Shown: one piece after another, positions 33,321 through 41,166 of the stretch
How positions within the stretch are numbered: position 1 is the first letter of the stretch
How the letters are laid out: each line of letters begins with the position of its first letter
Assembly (NCBI GenBank): GCA_041389525.1
Contig: JAWKRR010000006.1
Span: 62,001 to 126,000 of the forward strand
Length of the DNA stretch: 64,000 nt
From: JACKFB01 sp041389525
Lineage (GTDB): Bacteria > Myxococcota_A > UBA9042 > PHBI01 > JACKFB01
Direction of reading: 5' to 3'
Made by a program: the position numbers and the translations under genes
Notes under the pieces: model-generated
The model's database searches: none
Told to the model about the DNA's origin: nothing
The model's input: only the letters and a program-made list of their open reading frames with translations

Positions 33321-34975
33321 TCGGTGGAATCGCCGCTGAGGTGCCGGGACCACCAGTACTGCCAGTGGCGGCGCTGGCGGGCTGGGGGGCGGCTGCGCGG
33401 GTCGACGACGTGGCCTGTGAGGTCGGAGAGCAGACGTACGGCGTTCTGCGCGATGTGGGGGCGGGAGTCGCCCGTGGCCTCGATGAGCACCTCGATGGAG
33501 GCGGGATCGGAGAGATCCGGCTTCAATCGGTAGCCCGCGGCGTCGAATCCTCTGCGCAACCAAGCGCTCCACGGCTCGGCCTTGTGCTTGTTCCACAGCT
33601 GCTGCCAGGCGGCTTGGGTTCGCGCGGCCAGGCTGCTGCTCGTCGGGGAGGGCGCGTCGGGCACGATGTTCGTGACGCGAATCAGCGCCTCGTGGGCAGC
33701 GCGGCGCAGGTCCGCCGACGGCGCGGCGAGGAGCGCGAGCAATTCCGGGACGACCTCGATGCGGCCGTAGCGGGCGAGCACTCGTGTCGTCGCGGTCCGG
33801 AACTCGAGCGGGTCGGTGGCTGCGAGGCCGGGGTGGAGATAGCGGCCCGGCGCGGAGAGGTAGCCGCGAGCGACGTCGAGCACGGCCTGGGTGGGCAGCG
33901 CCAGCATGGCGGAGAAGAGCTTGGCCGCGAAGGCGGGGTCGGGGGTGCGCGCGAGCAGGGCGAGCAGGGCGGGCAGAGCGGCTGGGTCACCGATGGTCCG
34001 CAGCGCTCGGAGGCTACCGTCGCGAATGCCGTCGTCGGTGTCCTCGAGGCTGGCCAACAGGGCTGGAACGGCGCTCCGGGCCCGGATGTCGGCGAGGGTT
34101 CGGATAGCCTTGAGGCGGGTGGCGTTGTCCTTGACCGCCATCACGCGGACGAGGTCGGCTACGCGCGCCTCGAACGCGGCGTCTCCACGGTCCACCCACG
34201 CCCAGAACGGACCGAAGTCGAGGCAGCCGTAGCGCCTGTCCTCCGGCGAGCAGAAGAGCCGCACATGGAAGTGGTCGTCGTGCGGAAGGGCGTCGGTGGG
34301 CTGGTGCAGCACCTGGCTGAGCCGCTCGATGGTCTCGGTGGGGCGACCGCGCTCGGCGGCGGCGGCCAGGAGGCGCGCCTTGAGCTCGTCGGAGACGAAG
34401 ATCCACTGAATCCCCACCTCCGGATCGGTCACCAGCGCCTCCACGAGGCTGAGGTTTCGCTTCGCGTCGAAGTGAAAGCGACCGTCCCGCGACTTGCCGT
34501 CCGCGCCGAAGCCGAAGAACCGGGTCGGGTTCACGCTGCGGCCGCGCGAGTCGGTAGAAAACATTAGGATATCGACGTCCCGGCCGGCTTGGTGCGAGGC
34601 GTGCCATCGGGAGCGGCCACCCTCGGCGAGTGAGACGTTGCCGACGCCGAGACGAGCCCCCGGAAAGTCGGCCGCGACCCGCGCGGCGACACGGCGGAGC
34701 AGCCCGGCCATCTCCTCGGTGCCGAAGTTGGTGCCGCGCGGACGAACTATCGGCAGGAACGCCCAGCCGGGCCCCTTGAGGGGGATCTCGTGCGCGCGCT
34801 CGAGCCGGCCGCCGCCCGTGGCGCCGACGCTGAGAGAGCCTGGCGGCGGGGCGAAGATGCGTCGCACTTCTGCCGCGTCTGGCGGGCTCGCCTGCGCCTG
34901 CGACGCCAGCCCGCCGGGCCCCCAGAGCAGGGCGCCCGCGATCACCAACGTCAGTATGTGCGTGTACTGCATCAT
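33317..34975 (-). CDS. MepA-like penicillin-insensitive murein endopeptidase fused to HEAT repeats
   Basis: 552 aa. I chose the ATG at 34975, just before a signal peptide (MQYTHILTLVIAGALLWGPGG). Residues about 60-260 form a LAS-type metallopeptidase domain: SRWHASHQAGRDVDILMFS gives the first zinc ligands H and D, and LPHDDHFHVRLFC the second (HxH). The remaining 290 residues are HEAT-like repeats (RVMAVKDNATRLKAIRTLADIRARSAVPALLASLEDTDDGIRDGSLRALRTIGDPAALPALLALL). MepA cuts DD-crosslinks in peptidoglycan. The HEAT extension is not in E. coli MepA and could dock partners in the periplasm. Confidence 0.88.
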   Translation of the reverse strand: MMQYTHILTLVIAGALLWGPGGLASQAQASPPDAAEVRRIFAPPPGSLSVGATGGGRLERAHEIPLKGPGWAFLPIVRPRGTNFGTEEMAGLLRRVAARVAADFPGARLGVGNVSLAEGGRSRWHASHQAGRDVDILMFSTDSRGRSVNPTRFFGFGADGKSRDGRFHFDAKRNLSLVEALVTDPEVGIQWIFVSDELKARLLAAAAERGRPTETIERLSQVLHQPTDALPHDDHFHVRLFCSPEDRRYGCLDFGPFWAWVDRGDAAFEARVADLVRVMAVKDNATRLKAIRTLADIRARSAVPALLASLEDTDDGIRDGSLRALRTIGDPAALPALLALLARTPDPAFAAKLFSAMLALPTQAVLDVARGYLSAPGRYLHPGLAATDPLEFRTATTRVLARYGRIEVVPELLALLAAPSADLRRAAHEALIRVTNIVPDAPSPTSSSLAARTQAAWQQLWNKHKAEPWSAWLRRGFDAAGYRLKPDLSDPASIEVLIEATGDSRPHIAQNAVRLLSDLTGHVVDPRSRPPARQRRHWQYWWSRHLSGDSTD

Positions 34976-35269
34976 CGAAAGCCTACACCAATCAGCGTCG
35001 TCGTCCCGCTTCTGTGGCCTGTTCAGGGCCCTCGGTGAGGTCCTCGCAGGCCGGCGCAGCATCGCGTCTGAATCGAGCAAACGCCTGCGTTTCGGTCCAA
35101 TAATCTCCTTGACAGCCCAAGCGAGCGGCGACTAGTTTGCAGCATCATTCGCTGCTCAGGAAAGCCGCGCAGCTAAAGCGCGCGCGACGTCGAGGTGCCT
35201 CGGCAAGGCTCCCCCTTGCCCGTGGGTCGGCGCGTGCGCGTCATACCGTCACAATGAGAGGAAGAGCTG

Positions 35270-35458
35270 ATGGGTATCCACCCCGTTGCGAAGAAGAAGC
35301 TACCCGAAGCGTTCTTTTGCAAGTTCCTCAATCGCGATGTGAAGACGGTTGAGTGCGTTGACGACTACGTCAACGCGAATTCGCTCAACATCCGTCACTC
35401 GCCCTGCTTCAAGTGCCCCATCGGCTTGAAGACCCGTGGATGCTTCGCGAATAGCTGA
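35270..35458 (+). CDS. Small Cys-rich protein, 62 aa
   Basis: ATG at 35270 with AGAGGAAGAG upstream. It is basic at the start (VAKKKLPEAFFCKFLNRDVKTVECVDDYV) and ends NIRHSPCFKCPIGLKTRGCFANS. Five cysteines are at about residues 17, 28, 47, 50 and 58; a CxxC pair and single Cys sites suggest a zinc or redox role. I know no family. It stands alone with convergent or neutral neighbours, about 330 bp before tRNA-Leu. The 190 bp before it show no gene. Confidence 0.65.
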   Translation: MGIHPVAKKKLPEAFFCKFLNRDVKTVECVDDYVNANSLNIRHSPCFKCPIGLKTRGCFANS

Positions 35459-35525
35459 CGTCACGCGCTGGCCCAGGCGCTTCGGCACCCGGGTCGGCGT
35501 GCGCACCATCGCCGTGATGACAGAT

Positions 35526-35557
35526 TTATGACGCGATGTGTCAAACTCGCGTCATAA
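35526..35557. promoter_or_regulatory. Perfect 11-bp inverted repeat, 10-bp spacer
   Basis: TTATGACGCGA (35526-35536) is the exact reverse complement of TCGCGTCATAA (35547-35557). It lies in a gene-free stretch (35459-35786) after the small Cys-rich gene. It could be an operator for a dimeric regulator or a hairpin. Confidence 0.55.
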
Positions 35558-35601
35558 GCCGGCCATCGCGTCAGCGTCTGGGTACACGAGCTAGGACTGG
35601 C

Positions 35602-35628
35602 ATTAACGGTATTATTCTTGCCGTTAAT
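35602..35628. promoter_or_regulatory. Perfect 8-bp inverted repeat, 11-bp spacer, in an AT-rich patch
   Basis: ATTAACGG (35602-35609) pairs with CCGTTAAT (35621-35628). The patch is strikingly A/T rich for this genome. It lies 45 bp after the previous palindrome and 160 bp before tRNA-Leu. Confidence 0.5.
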
Positions 35629-35786
35629 TAGTTTGGGGCCCGCGGCCTGGTCGCTGCGGTCTCAAAGCCACTAGCCGAACGGCATTGGGCGTTGTGTGCG
35701 GTGCAGCGAGCCGAGCCGCGGGCCAGCCTGGAACAAGTGCCAGCCCGCGGGCCCAGGACGCGTGCGGTCAGCGGAAAAGCAACGCC

Positions 35787-35870
35787 GCCGGGATGGCGAA
35801 ACTGGTAGACGCAGGGGACTTAAAATCCCTCGGCCGCAAGGTCTTGCGGGTTCGACTCCCGCTCCCGGCA
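35787..35870 (+). tRNA. tRNA-Leu (anticodon UAA)
   Basis: 84 nt without CCA. Acceptor GCCGGGA pairs with TCCCGGC (35863-35869) and is followed by discriminator A. The D-loop has GGTAGACGC, the anticodon loop CTTAAAA gives UAA (35821-35823), a long class II variable arm follows, and the T arm is GCGGGTTCGACTCCCGC. The CCA end is not encoded. Confidence 0.97.
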
Positions 35871-35926
35871 ACTCATGGGTCGTGGGTTCTCGTCGTCGGT
35901 GGCGGGCGTGCGCGGACCGCGCCGAA

Positions 35927-37867
35927 TTAACGACTTAGACAATACTCGTAGTGCCGCTGGGCGTTCGTGTTTGTCGGGCGGATGATGAGGGCTTGGCGGA
36001 AGCACTCGCTCGCCTCCTCGAATCGGTCGAGGAAGCGCAGGCAGAGGCCGCGGTTGAACCACGCGTTGTAGTTGTCGGCGCGCACTGCGAGGAACCGCTC
36101 GAAGGCGGCCGCGCTGGACTCCCACTGGGCGAGGTCGAAGAGGACGTCGGCCCGGCGGTAGAGGGACTCCTCTCGGTCGGGGTGGGTGCTCAAGACGGCC
36201 TCGAAGCAGGTCAGGGCCTCGTCGAGCCGGCCCGCCGCCTGTAGCGCCTGCCCCATGTACTCGCGAGCGAAGACGTCGCCCGGCTGGAGCCTCAGGCCGC
36301 GCCGATAGCAGGCCACCGCGTCATCATAGCGCTCCAGCCGCTCCAGGCAGAAGGCCTTCTGGTTCCAGATGTAGGGCGAGTCCGACTTCAGACTGAGCGC
36401 GCGGTCGATGCAGGGCAGGGCTTCGTCGTAGCGCTGCAGCCGGTAGAGCACGTAGCCCTTATAATACCAGGTGTAGGCATCGGTCGGGTTCAGGCTCAGG
36501 GCGCGCTCGTATGCCTCGATGGCGCCGTCGTGGTCGCCCTGGTCCCACAACAGCGAGCCCCGCAGTCGGTGGAGGCGCCAGTTGGCTGGCTCGCTCGCGA
36601 TGGCGAGGCTTGCCGACTCCAGCGCCTCCCGCGCGCGCCCCTCGTCTTTCAGGCAGCTCGCGCGCAGGTAGAGTCCCTGCGCGTGACCCGGCTCGAGCGC
36701 GAGCAGCTCGGCCAGATGCTCCATCGCCTCGTCGCGGCCTCCAGAAAACCACGAGGCTTCGGCCAGCTCCACCAGGACGGCCGGGCTCGCCTCGCGAAGT
36801 CCGCGCCGGCGCAACCACGTCACGACCGCCCGCGCCCGCGCGCGCTCCCACGGCCGCGTCTCCCGCGCGGCGTAAGCTTCGACCGCGGGGAGGAAGCGCT
36901 GGCTCCCGGTCGCGGCCGCCGCGCTCAGCGCCGCGAGGCAGGTGCGCGACGCGCTCGTCTCGTCGAGTCGCGAGATGCCTCGCGTCAGCACGCTGAACGC
37001 CCTGAGATCGCCGAGTCGGTAGAGCAGCGCGGCGAGCCCGAAGCGCTCGGCGTCATGGGCGAGCCGCATCGTCTCGTGGACAGCGCCGAGTTCGTCGGTG
37101 CCGGCGAGCTCACTGAGAGTCGCGACCGCCCGCTCGCGCGCGACCTCGGTGCCGTGAACGATGATGGTCCGCAGCGTCCTGAGCGCCAGCGCGCGGTGGC
37201 CGAGGCGAAACAGGGCGCCGAGCAGCTCGATGCGGTTGTCGATGCTGTGGGAGCGCGCCAGCGACCGCTCAAGCTCGGGCGCCGCCGCGGCCACCTGCAT
37301 GCGACCCAAGAGTCGCGCCGCCGGCCCGCAGGTCAGCTCGTTGCTGAGCAGCGGTACCAACGCCCGCTCTAGCAGCTCCGGCGACAGCGCGATCTCGTCG
37401 GCCATCCCGTCCAGCGCCCTCAGCAGCTCCGCCGCGCGCGCCAGGGGGACCTCGTCCATCGACGCAAGCACAGCCCGCGGGTCGGGCCCCCGCTCCACCA
37501 GCCGCAGCACCGTCTCGCCCCCAGGCACGGTGACGACCACGTGCCCGTCTCCGGCCACGCTCGCCAGCGTCGTCAGCTGCGCGAGCAACACCCGCGGCCC
37601 CGACCCAGCAAAGGCCGGCGCGTCCCTCAGCTCCGGCGGCACACAATCCAGGTGCGCGACCACGCGGCTCACGACGCGACGCAGGTCGCCAATCCCGGCC
37701 CGCAGCCGATCGTCATCGCGCTCGCAGTCCAGCCCCTCGCCTGCGAGAAAGCTGCGCGAGTGCGGGTCGGCCAGCAGCCGCGCGAGCGAGTGCAGCGCCT
37801 CCGGGGCGACGTCCAGCATCGCTCCGTCCCTCGATAACACCGTCGCTGCAGCTTCTTCCCAGCGCAT
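35927..37867 (-). CDS. HEAT and TPR repeat protein
   Basis: 646 aa, no signal peptide, so probably cytoplasmic. Residues about 100-370 form HEAT-like helical pairs (LLGRMQVAAAAPELERSLARS, ALRTLRTIIVHGTEVARERAVATLSEL). Residues about 390-640 carry about eight TPRs (AIEAYERALSLNPTDAYTWYYKGYVLYRLQRYDEALPCIDRALSLKSD and successors). Such proteins scaffold other proteins; the partner cannot be read here. It lies 170 bp from the divergent pseudokinase gene and could share its control. Confidence 0.85.
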   Translation of the reverse strand: MRWEEAAATVLSRDGAMLDVAPEALHSLARLLADPHSRSFLAGEGLDCERDDDRLRAGIGDLRRVVSRVVAHLDCVPPELRDAPAFAGSGPRVLLAQLTTLASVAGDGHVVVTVPGGETVLRLVERGPDPRAVLASMDEVPLARAAELLRALDGMADEIALSPELLERALVPLLSNELTCGPAARLLGRMQVAAAAPELERSLARSHSIDNRIELLGALFRLGHRALALRTLRTIIVHGTEVARERAVATLSELAGTDELGAVHETMRLAHDAERFGLAALLYRLGDLRAFSVLTRGISRLDETSASRTCLAALSAAAATGSQRFLPAVEAYAARETRPWERARARAVVTWLRRRGLREASPAVLVELAEASWFSGGRDEAMEHLAELLALEPGHAQGLYLRASCLKDEGRAREALESASLAIASEPANWRLHRLRGSLLWDQGDHDGAIEAYERALSLNPTDAYTWYYKGYVLYRLQRYDEALPCIDRALSLKSDSPYIWNQKAFCLERLERYDDAVACYRRGLRLQPGDVFAREYMGQALQAAGRLDEALTCFEAVLSTHPDREESLYRRADVLFDLAQWESSAAAFERFLAVRADNYNAWFNRGLCLRFLDRFEEASECFRQALIIRPTNTNAQRHYEYCLSR

Positions 37868-38036
37868 GCGCCGATACTACGCCCCCCGGCTCGGCCCAAT
37901 CAACGACGGTGCGCGACGGGTTGTATCGCGCCCCGCTCGGTCCGCATCGCGCCGCGCACCGGCCCGCCGCGCCGTTGCGCCGAATTGCGTGAGGGTTGCT
38001 GGCCGGTTCTGGGGCGGTGAGTTAGCCTTCCCGACG

Positions 38037-40631
38037 ATGAACGACAGGATGGTCGGCCCTTTTCGCCTCATGGAGCTCCGCCGCAGCGGGCTCGCTGGGG
38101 ACGTGCACGTCGCATGGGACACGCGCCTCAACCAGCGCGTGCTGCTCACGCTGGTGCCGAAGCTCGCTCCCGACGGGCCAGGCCTTGCCGGCCGTGGCTA
38201 TCCGCACTTCATCGAGGCGATGCGGCGGCTCTCCGGGATGCGGAACCCGCTCTTGCTGTTGCCGACGGAGTTCGCGTCGCCCGCCGGCCACGAGGCTTGG
38301 TACGCCACGGAGTTCGCCGAGGGCACGCTGCTCCGTGGGTTGATCGCGGGCGTGCGGAAGCTGCCGTGGCGACAGGCCGCGATGATCATCCACGAGGTCT
38401 CGTCGGCCCTCGCCCACGCCCACACGCGCCACATCGCGCACGGTCAGCTCAGCCCCGAGCGGATCTTCATCGAGCGCACGGGCCGCGTCGTCATCGGCGG
38501 TTTCGACGTCCTCGCGCGGGTCGCGTTCGCCGATGGCGGAGGCGCCAACATCGATCTCGTCGAGATCTTCGAGCAGCCGCAATACGTCGCTCCCGAAGGC
38601 CTGCTTCACCGGCCGCCCTCCGTCCAAGGCGACGTGTTCTCCCTCGGTGCGATCGCGTTTGAGATGCTCAGCGGCACCGCGCCCTTCGCCAGCGGTGCGG
38701 AGGTGCTGGCCCACGTCCAAGCTCGCCGTTCGGCACCGGATCCGACCGGCGCCGACGACCTCCCGGACGCGTTCCGCGAGTTGATTCGCGAGATGCTGGC
38801 GACCCGACCGGATCAGCGGCCGATCGACGCCGGCGCGGTGCGCGACCGGACCGGGGCGCTCCTCAAGGAGTTCCTGATTCACGACGTGCGTGCCTCCCTG
38901 GGCGCTGCGTTTCAGCGCGTGCCGCAGGTCTTCGGCGCCGAACCCCTCCCCGCGGCGACGGGCGCGGCCGCCGAGCCGGTCAAGACCAAGAAGCGGAAGG
39001 GCGCGAAGGCCAAACCGAAGCGGGGCGCGGAGGTCGAGGTCGCCGCGGACGCCAAGCGCGGCGCCAAGCAGGGCGCGGTGAAGGTGAGCAGCGGGATCCC
39101 CGCGGAGCTCGCCGTTGAACTGATGACCGAGCCGATGGGCCGCGGCGAGACGAGGGAGCGTTCGGCGAGCTCGGCCGCGATGTGGCTGCTCGGGGCGATG
39201 GTCATCGGCGGCGCCGTGATCGTCTACGGGCTCTTCAGCGACCAGTGGAGCGCGGGGGCGACGGACAGCGCGCGCAGCGCCGGGGCCGGCGGGGCGGTGG
39301 TGTCGGCGGCGGCCGGTGTCGAAGGCGTTCTCGACCCCAACGTCCCGCTCGCCGAGCCCGCGTCTGACGATCCGATCGAGCAGAGCAAGGAGAAGGCCAC
39401 CGCGCTGCTCTCCGACGGCAAGGCTCGTCTCGCGGAGACGCAGGTCCGGTTGGGCATCGAGCAGGGCGGCAAGGGCGACCCGGCGCTGATGCTGTTGCTC
39501 GCGCAGTCGCTGGAGCAGCAGGGCAAGCTGGACCAGGCCGTGGAGGCGTGGTTGGCGGCGGATGAGGCCGACGGGCCGTCGGCGACCGCGGGGCGTCTGG
39601 CGGCCGGCTTCGCGTTGGCGCGCGCCGAGCGGTGCGACGCGGCGCTGCCGATCTTCGCCGAGGCGCGCGCCCGAGGTCTCGATTCGGCCGAGATCTTCAA
39701 GCTCATCGGAAACTGCGAGCTGGTGCTTGGCAAAAATGCGGACGCCGTCGCGTCGCTGCGGTCCGCGTTGGAGCGTCAGGCCGACGACGTCGACAGCCTA
39801 GTGCCGCTGGCGCTGGCGCTCAGCAACCTGGGCAAGGGCGAGGAGTCCGCTCGCATCTTCGCGAAAGTGCTCGAGATCGATCCGGACAACGCCCAGGCGA
39901 AGCGTGTCACTGCGCGCTTGGACGCGGTGTCGGGCGACCCGCTCAAGGCCCTCGCCGCGCTCGGGGCGAGTGAGGGAGCGGAGGCGGCGCCCGGGACTGG
40001 CGCCGGGGATCTCGAGCTGGCGGCCTTCGCAGCGTATCGGGCGGGGTACTTCAAGCAGGCTGCCGAGACCTACGCGCGCGCCATCGAGGCCGCGGGCGAG
40101 GCTGCGTCTCCGGGGATGTTGAAGAATTACGCGATGGCGGAAGAGAAGGCCGGGCGGACCGACGCTGCGGCGAACGCCTATGCGCGAGCGATGCGCGCGG
40201 CGCCCGACGACGCCGAACTTCCTTACCTGCTTGGGCGACTCGAGGCGGCCCGTGGCCGGCGAGACCAGGCGATCGCGCTGTTGGAGGACTCGCTGCTCAA
40301 GGGCCCCGGCCAGTCGGCGGTGCGTTTCGAGTTGGGCGTGCTGCAGCTGGAGGACGGTCGCAACAAGTCCGCCGCCAAGACGTTCGGGCTCTTGGCGCGT
40401 GAGCAACCCGGCAACCTGGACGTCCTGCAAAACCTTGGGAAGGCGCAGGTCGAGGCCGGGGAGCAGGCCGACGCCGTGAGCACCTTCCAACGGATGGCCG
40501 AGCTGCGCCCCGATGACCCGGGGCCGGTCTTGACGGCGGCCGCGCTGATGCAGCGTCTCGGGCGCGAGGCGGATGCGACCGCGGCGCTGGAAGAAGCGTG
40601 CCGACGTGGCGCCACGGAGGCGTGTCCGTGA
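38037..40631 (+). CDS. Pseudokinase-TPR membrane protein
   Basis: 864 aa from the ATG at 38037. Residues 1-260 keep a Ser/Thr kinase fold (GPFRLMELRRSGLAGDVHVAWD; YVAPEGLLHRPP; GDVFSLGAIAFEMLSG), but the key residues are gone. The catalytic loop reads HGQLSPERIFIE in place of HRDLKPxN, DFG is GGF, and no VAIK Lys is apparent. It should thus bind rather than phosphorylate. After a basic Lys/Ala linker comes one transmembrane helix (AMWLLGAMVIGGAVIVYGLF; about 380-400). About 420 residues of TPRs follow outside the cytoplasm (QAEQLGVRFELG-type). A 4-bp overlap couples it to the ferredoxin. Confidence 0.88.
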   Translation: MNDRMVGPFRLMELRRSGLAGDVHVAWDTRLNQRVLLTLVPKLAPDGPGLAGRGYPHFIEAMRRLSGMRNPLLLLPTEFASPAGHEAWYATEFAEGTLLRGLIAGVRKLPWRQAAMIIHEVSSALAHAHTRHIAHGQLSPERIFIERTGRVVIGGFDVLARVAFADGGGANIDLVEIFEQPQYVAPEGLLHRPPSVQGDVFSLGAIAFEMLSGTAPFASGAEVLAHVQARRSAPDPTGADDLPDAFRELIREMLATRPDQRPIDAGAVRDRTGALLKEFLIHDVRASLGAAFQRVPQVFGAEPLPAATGAAAEPVKTKKRKGAKAKPKRGAEVEVAADAKRGAKQGAVKVSSGIPAELAVELMTEPMGRGETRERSASSAAMWLLGAMVIGGAVIVYGLFSDQWSAGATDSARSAGAGGAVVSAAAGVEGVLDPNVPLAEPASDDPIEQSKEKATALLSDGKARLAETQVRLGIEQGGKGDPALMLLLAQSLEQQGKLDQAVEAWLAADEADGPSATAGRLAAGFALARAERCDAALPIFAEARARGLDSAEIFKLIGNCELVLGKNADAVASLRSALERQADDVDSLVPLALALSNLGKGEESARIFAKVLEIDPDNAQAKRVTARLDAVSGDPLKALAALGASEGAEAAPGTGAGDLELAAFAAYRAGYFKQAAETYARAIEAAGEAASPGMLKNYAMAEEKAGRTDAAANAYARAMRAAPDDAELPYLLGRLEAARGRRDQAIALLEDSLLKGPGQSAVRFELGVLQLEDGRNKSAAKTFGLLAREQPGNLDVLQNLGKAQVEAGEQADAVSTFQRMAELRPDDPGPVLTAAALMQRLGREADATAALEEACRRGATEACP

Positions 40632-40966
40632 GCGATCGCGTGGGCTTCGACAAGCACATCTTCGTCTGCATGAACGAGCGACGGCCTGAACACTCACGCG
40701 GGTGCTGCCTGGCCAAGGGCAGCGCGGCCGTGCGTGCGCGGTTCAAGACGCTGGTCGCAGAGCACGGCTTGACCGGTCGAGTGCGGGCGAACGAAGCCGG
40801 CTGCCTGGACATGTGCGAGCAAGGCGTGGCAGTCGTGGTCTACCCCGAGGCGGTCTGGTACGCGGCCGTCACGGTCGAAGACGTGGACCGGATCTTCCAC
40901 GAACACATCCTGGGCGGTCGCGTCGTCGAGGATAAGCGGATGCACCCGCAAGGAAAGGACGACTGA
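40628..40966 (+). CDS. Thioredoxin-like [2Fe-2S] ferredoxin
   Basis: 112 aa; the GTG at 40628 overlaps the upstream stop (GTGA). The thioredoxin-like ferredoxin pattern is complete: FVCMNERRPEHSRGCCLAKG supplies the first two cysteine sites and NEAGCLDMCEQGVAVVVYPEAVWYAAVTVEDVDRIFHEHI the other two. Members of this family (Shethna-type/NuoE-like) carry a [2Fe-2S] cluster and move single electrons. Strict coupling to a pseudokinase-TPR gene is unusual. Confidence 0.92.
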   Translation: MSDRVGFDKHIFVCMNERRPEHSRGCCLAKGSAAVRARFKTLVAEHGLTGRVRANEAGCLDMCEQGVAVVVYPEAVWYAAVTVEDVDRIFHEHILGGRVVEDKRMHPQGKDD

Positions 40967-41166
40967 TGGGCGGCAAGCAAGGCAAGAGTAAGCCCAGTAC
41001 GAAGGGCGGCGGCGGCTCGCTGATGAATCTGCGGAGCGGTGTGCGCAAGGCGATGGGGCAGCCCGCGTCGGGCGGACGCAAGAAGGACGTGAGCTTTCTG
41101 ACGGTGCTCGCCTGGATGGGCGGCGCCGCGCTCCTCATCTTCTTCGTCTGGAGCTTTACTCGCTGA
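40966..41166 (+). CDS. Small membrane protein, 66 aa
   Basis: The ATG at 40966 overlaps the ferredoxin stop by 1 nt. The first 45 residues are basic and Gly/Ser rich (GGKQGKSKPSTKGGGGS...RSGVRKAMGQ) and the end is one transmembrane helix (VLAWMGGAALLIFFVWSFTR). It is probably a tail-anchored inner-membrane protein. Function unknown; it is the third gene of the pseudokinase operon. Its 3' end overlaps the convergent YyaL-type gene by 11 bp. Confidence 0.7.
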   Translation: MGGKQGKSKPSTKGGGGSLMNLRSGVRKAMGQPASGGRKKDVSFLTVLAWMGGAALLIFFVWSFTR

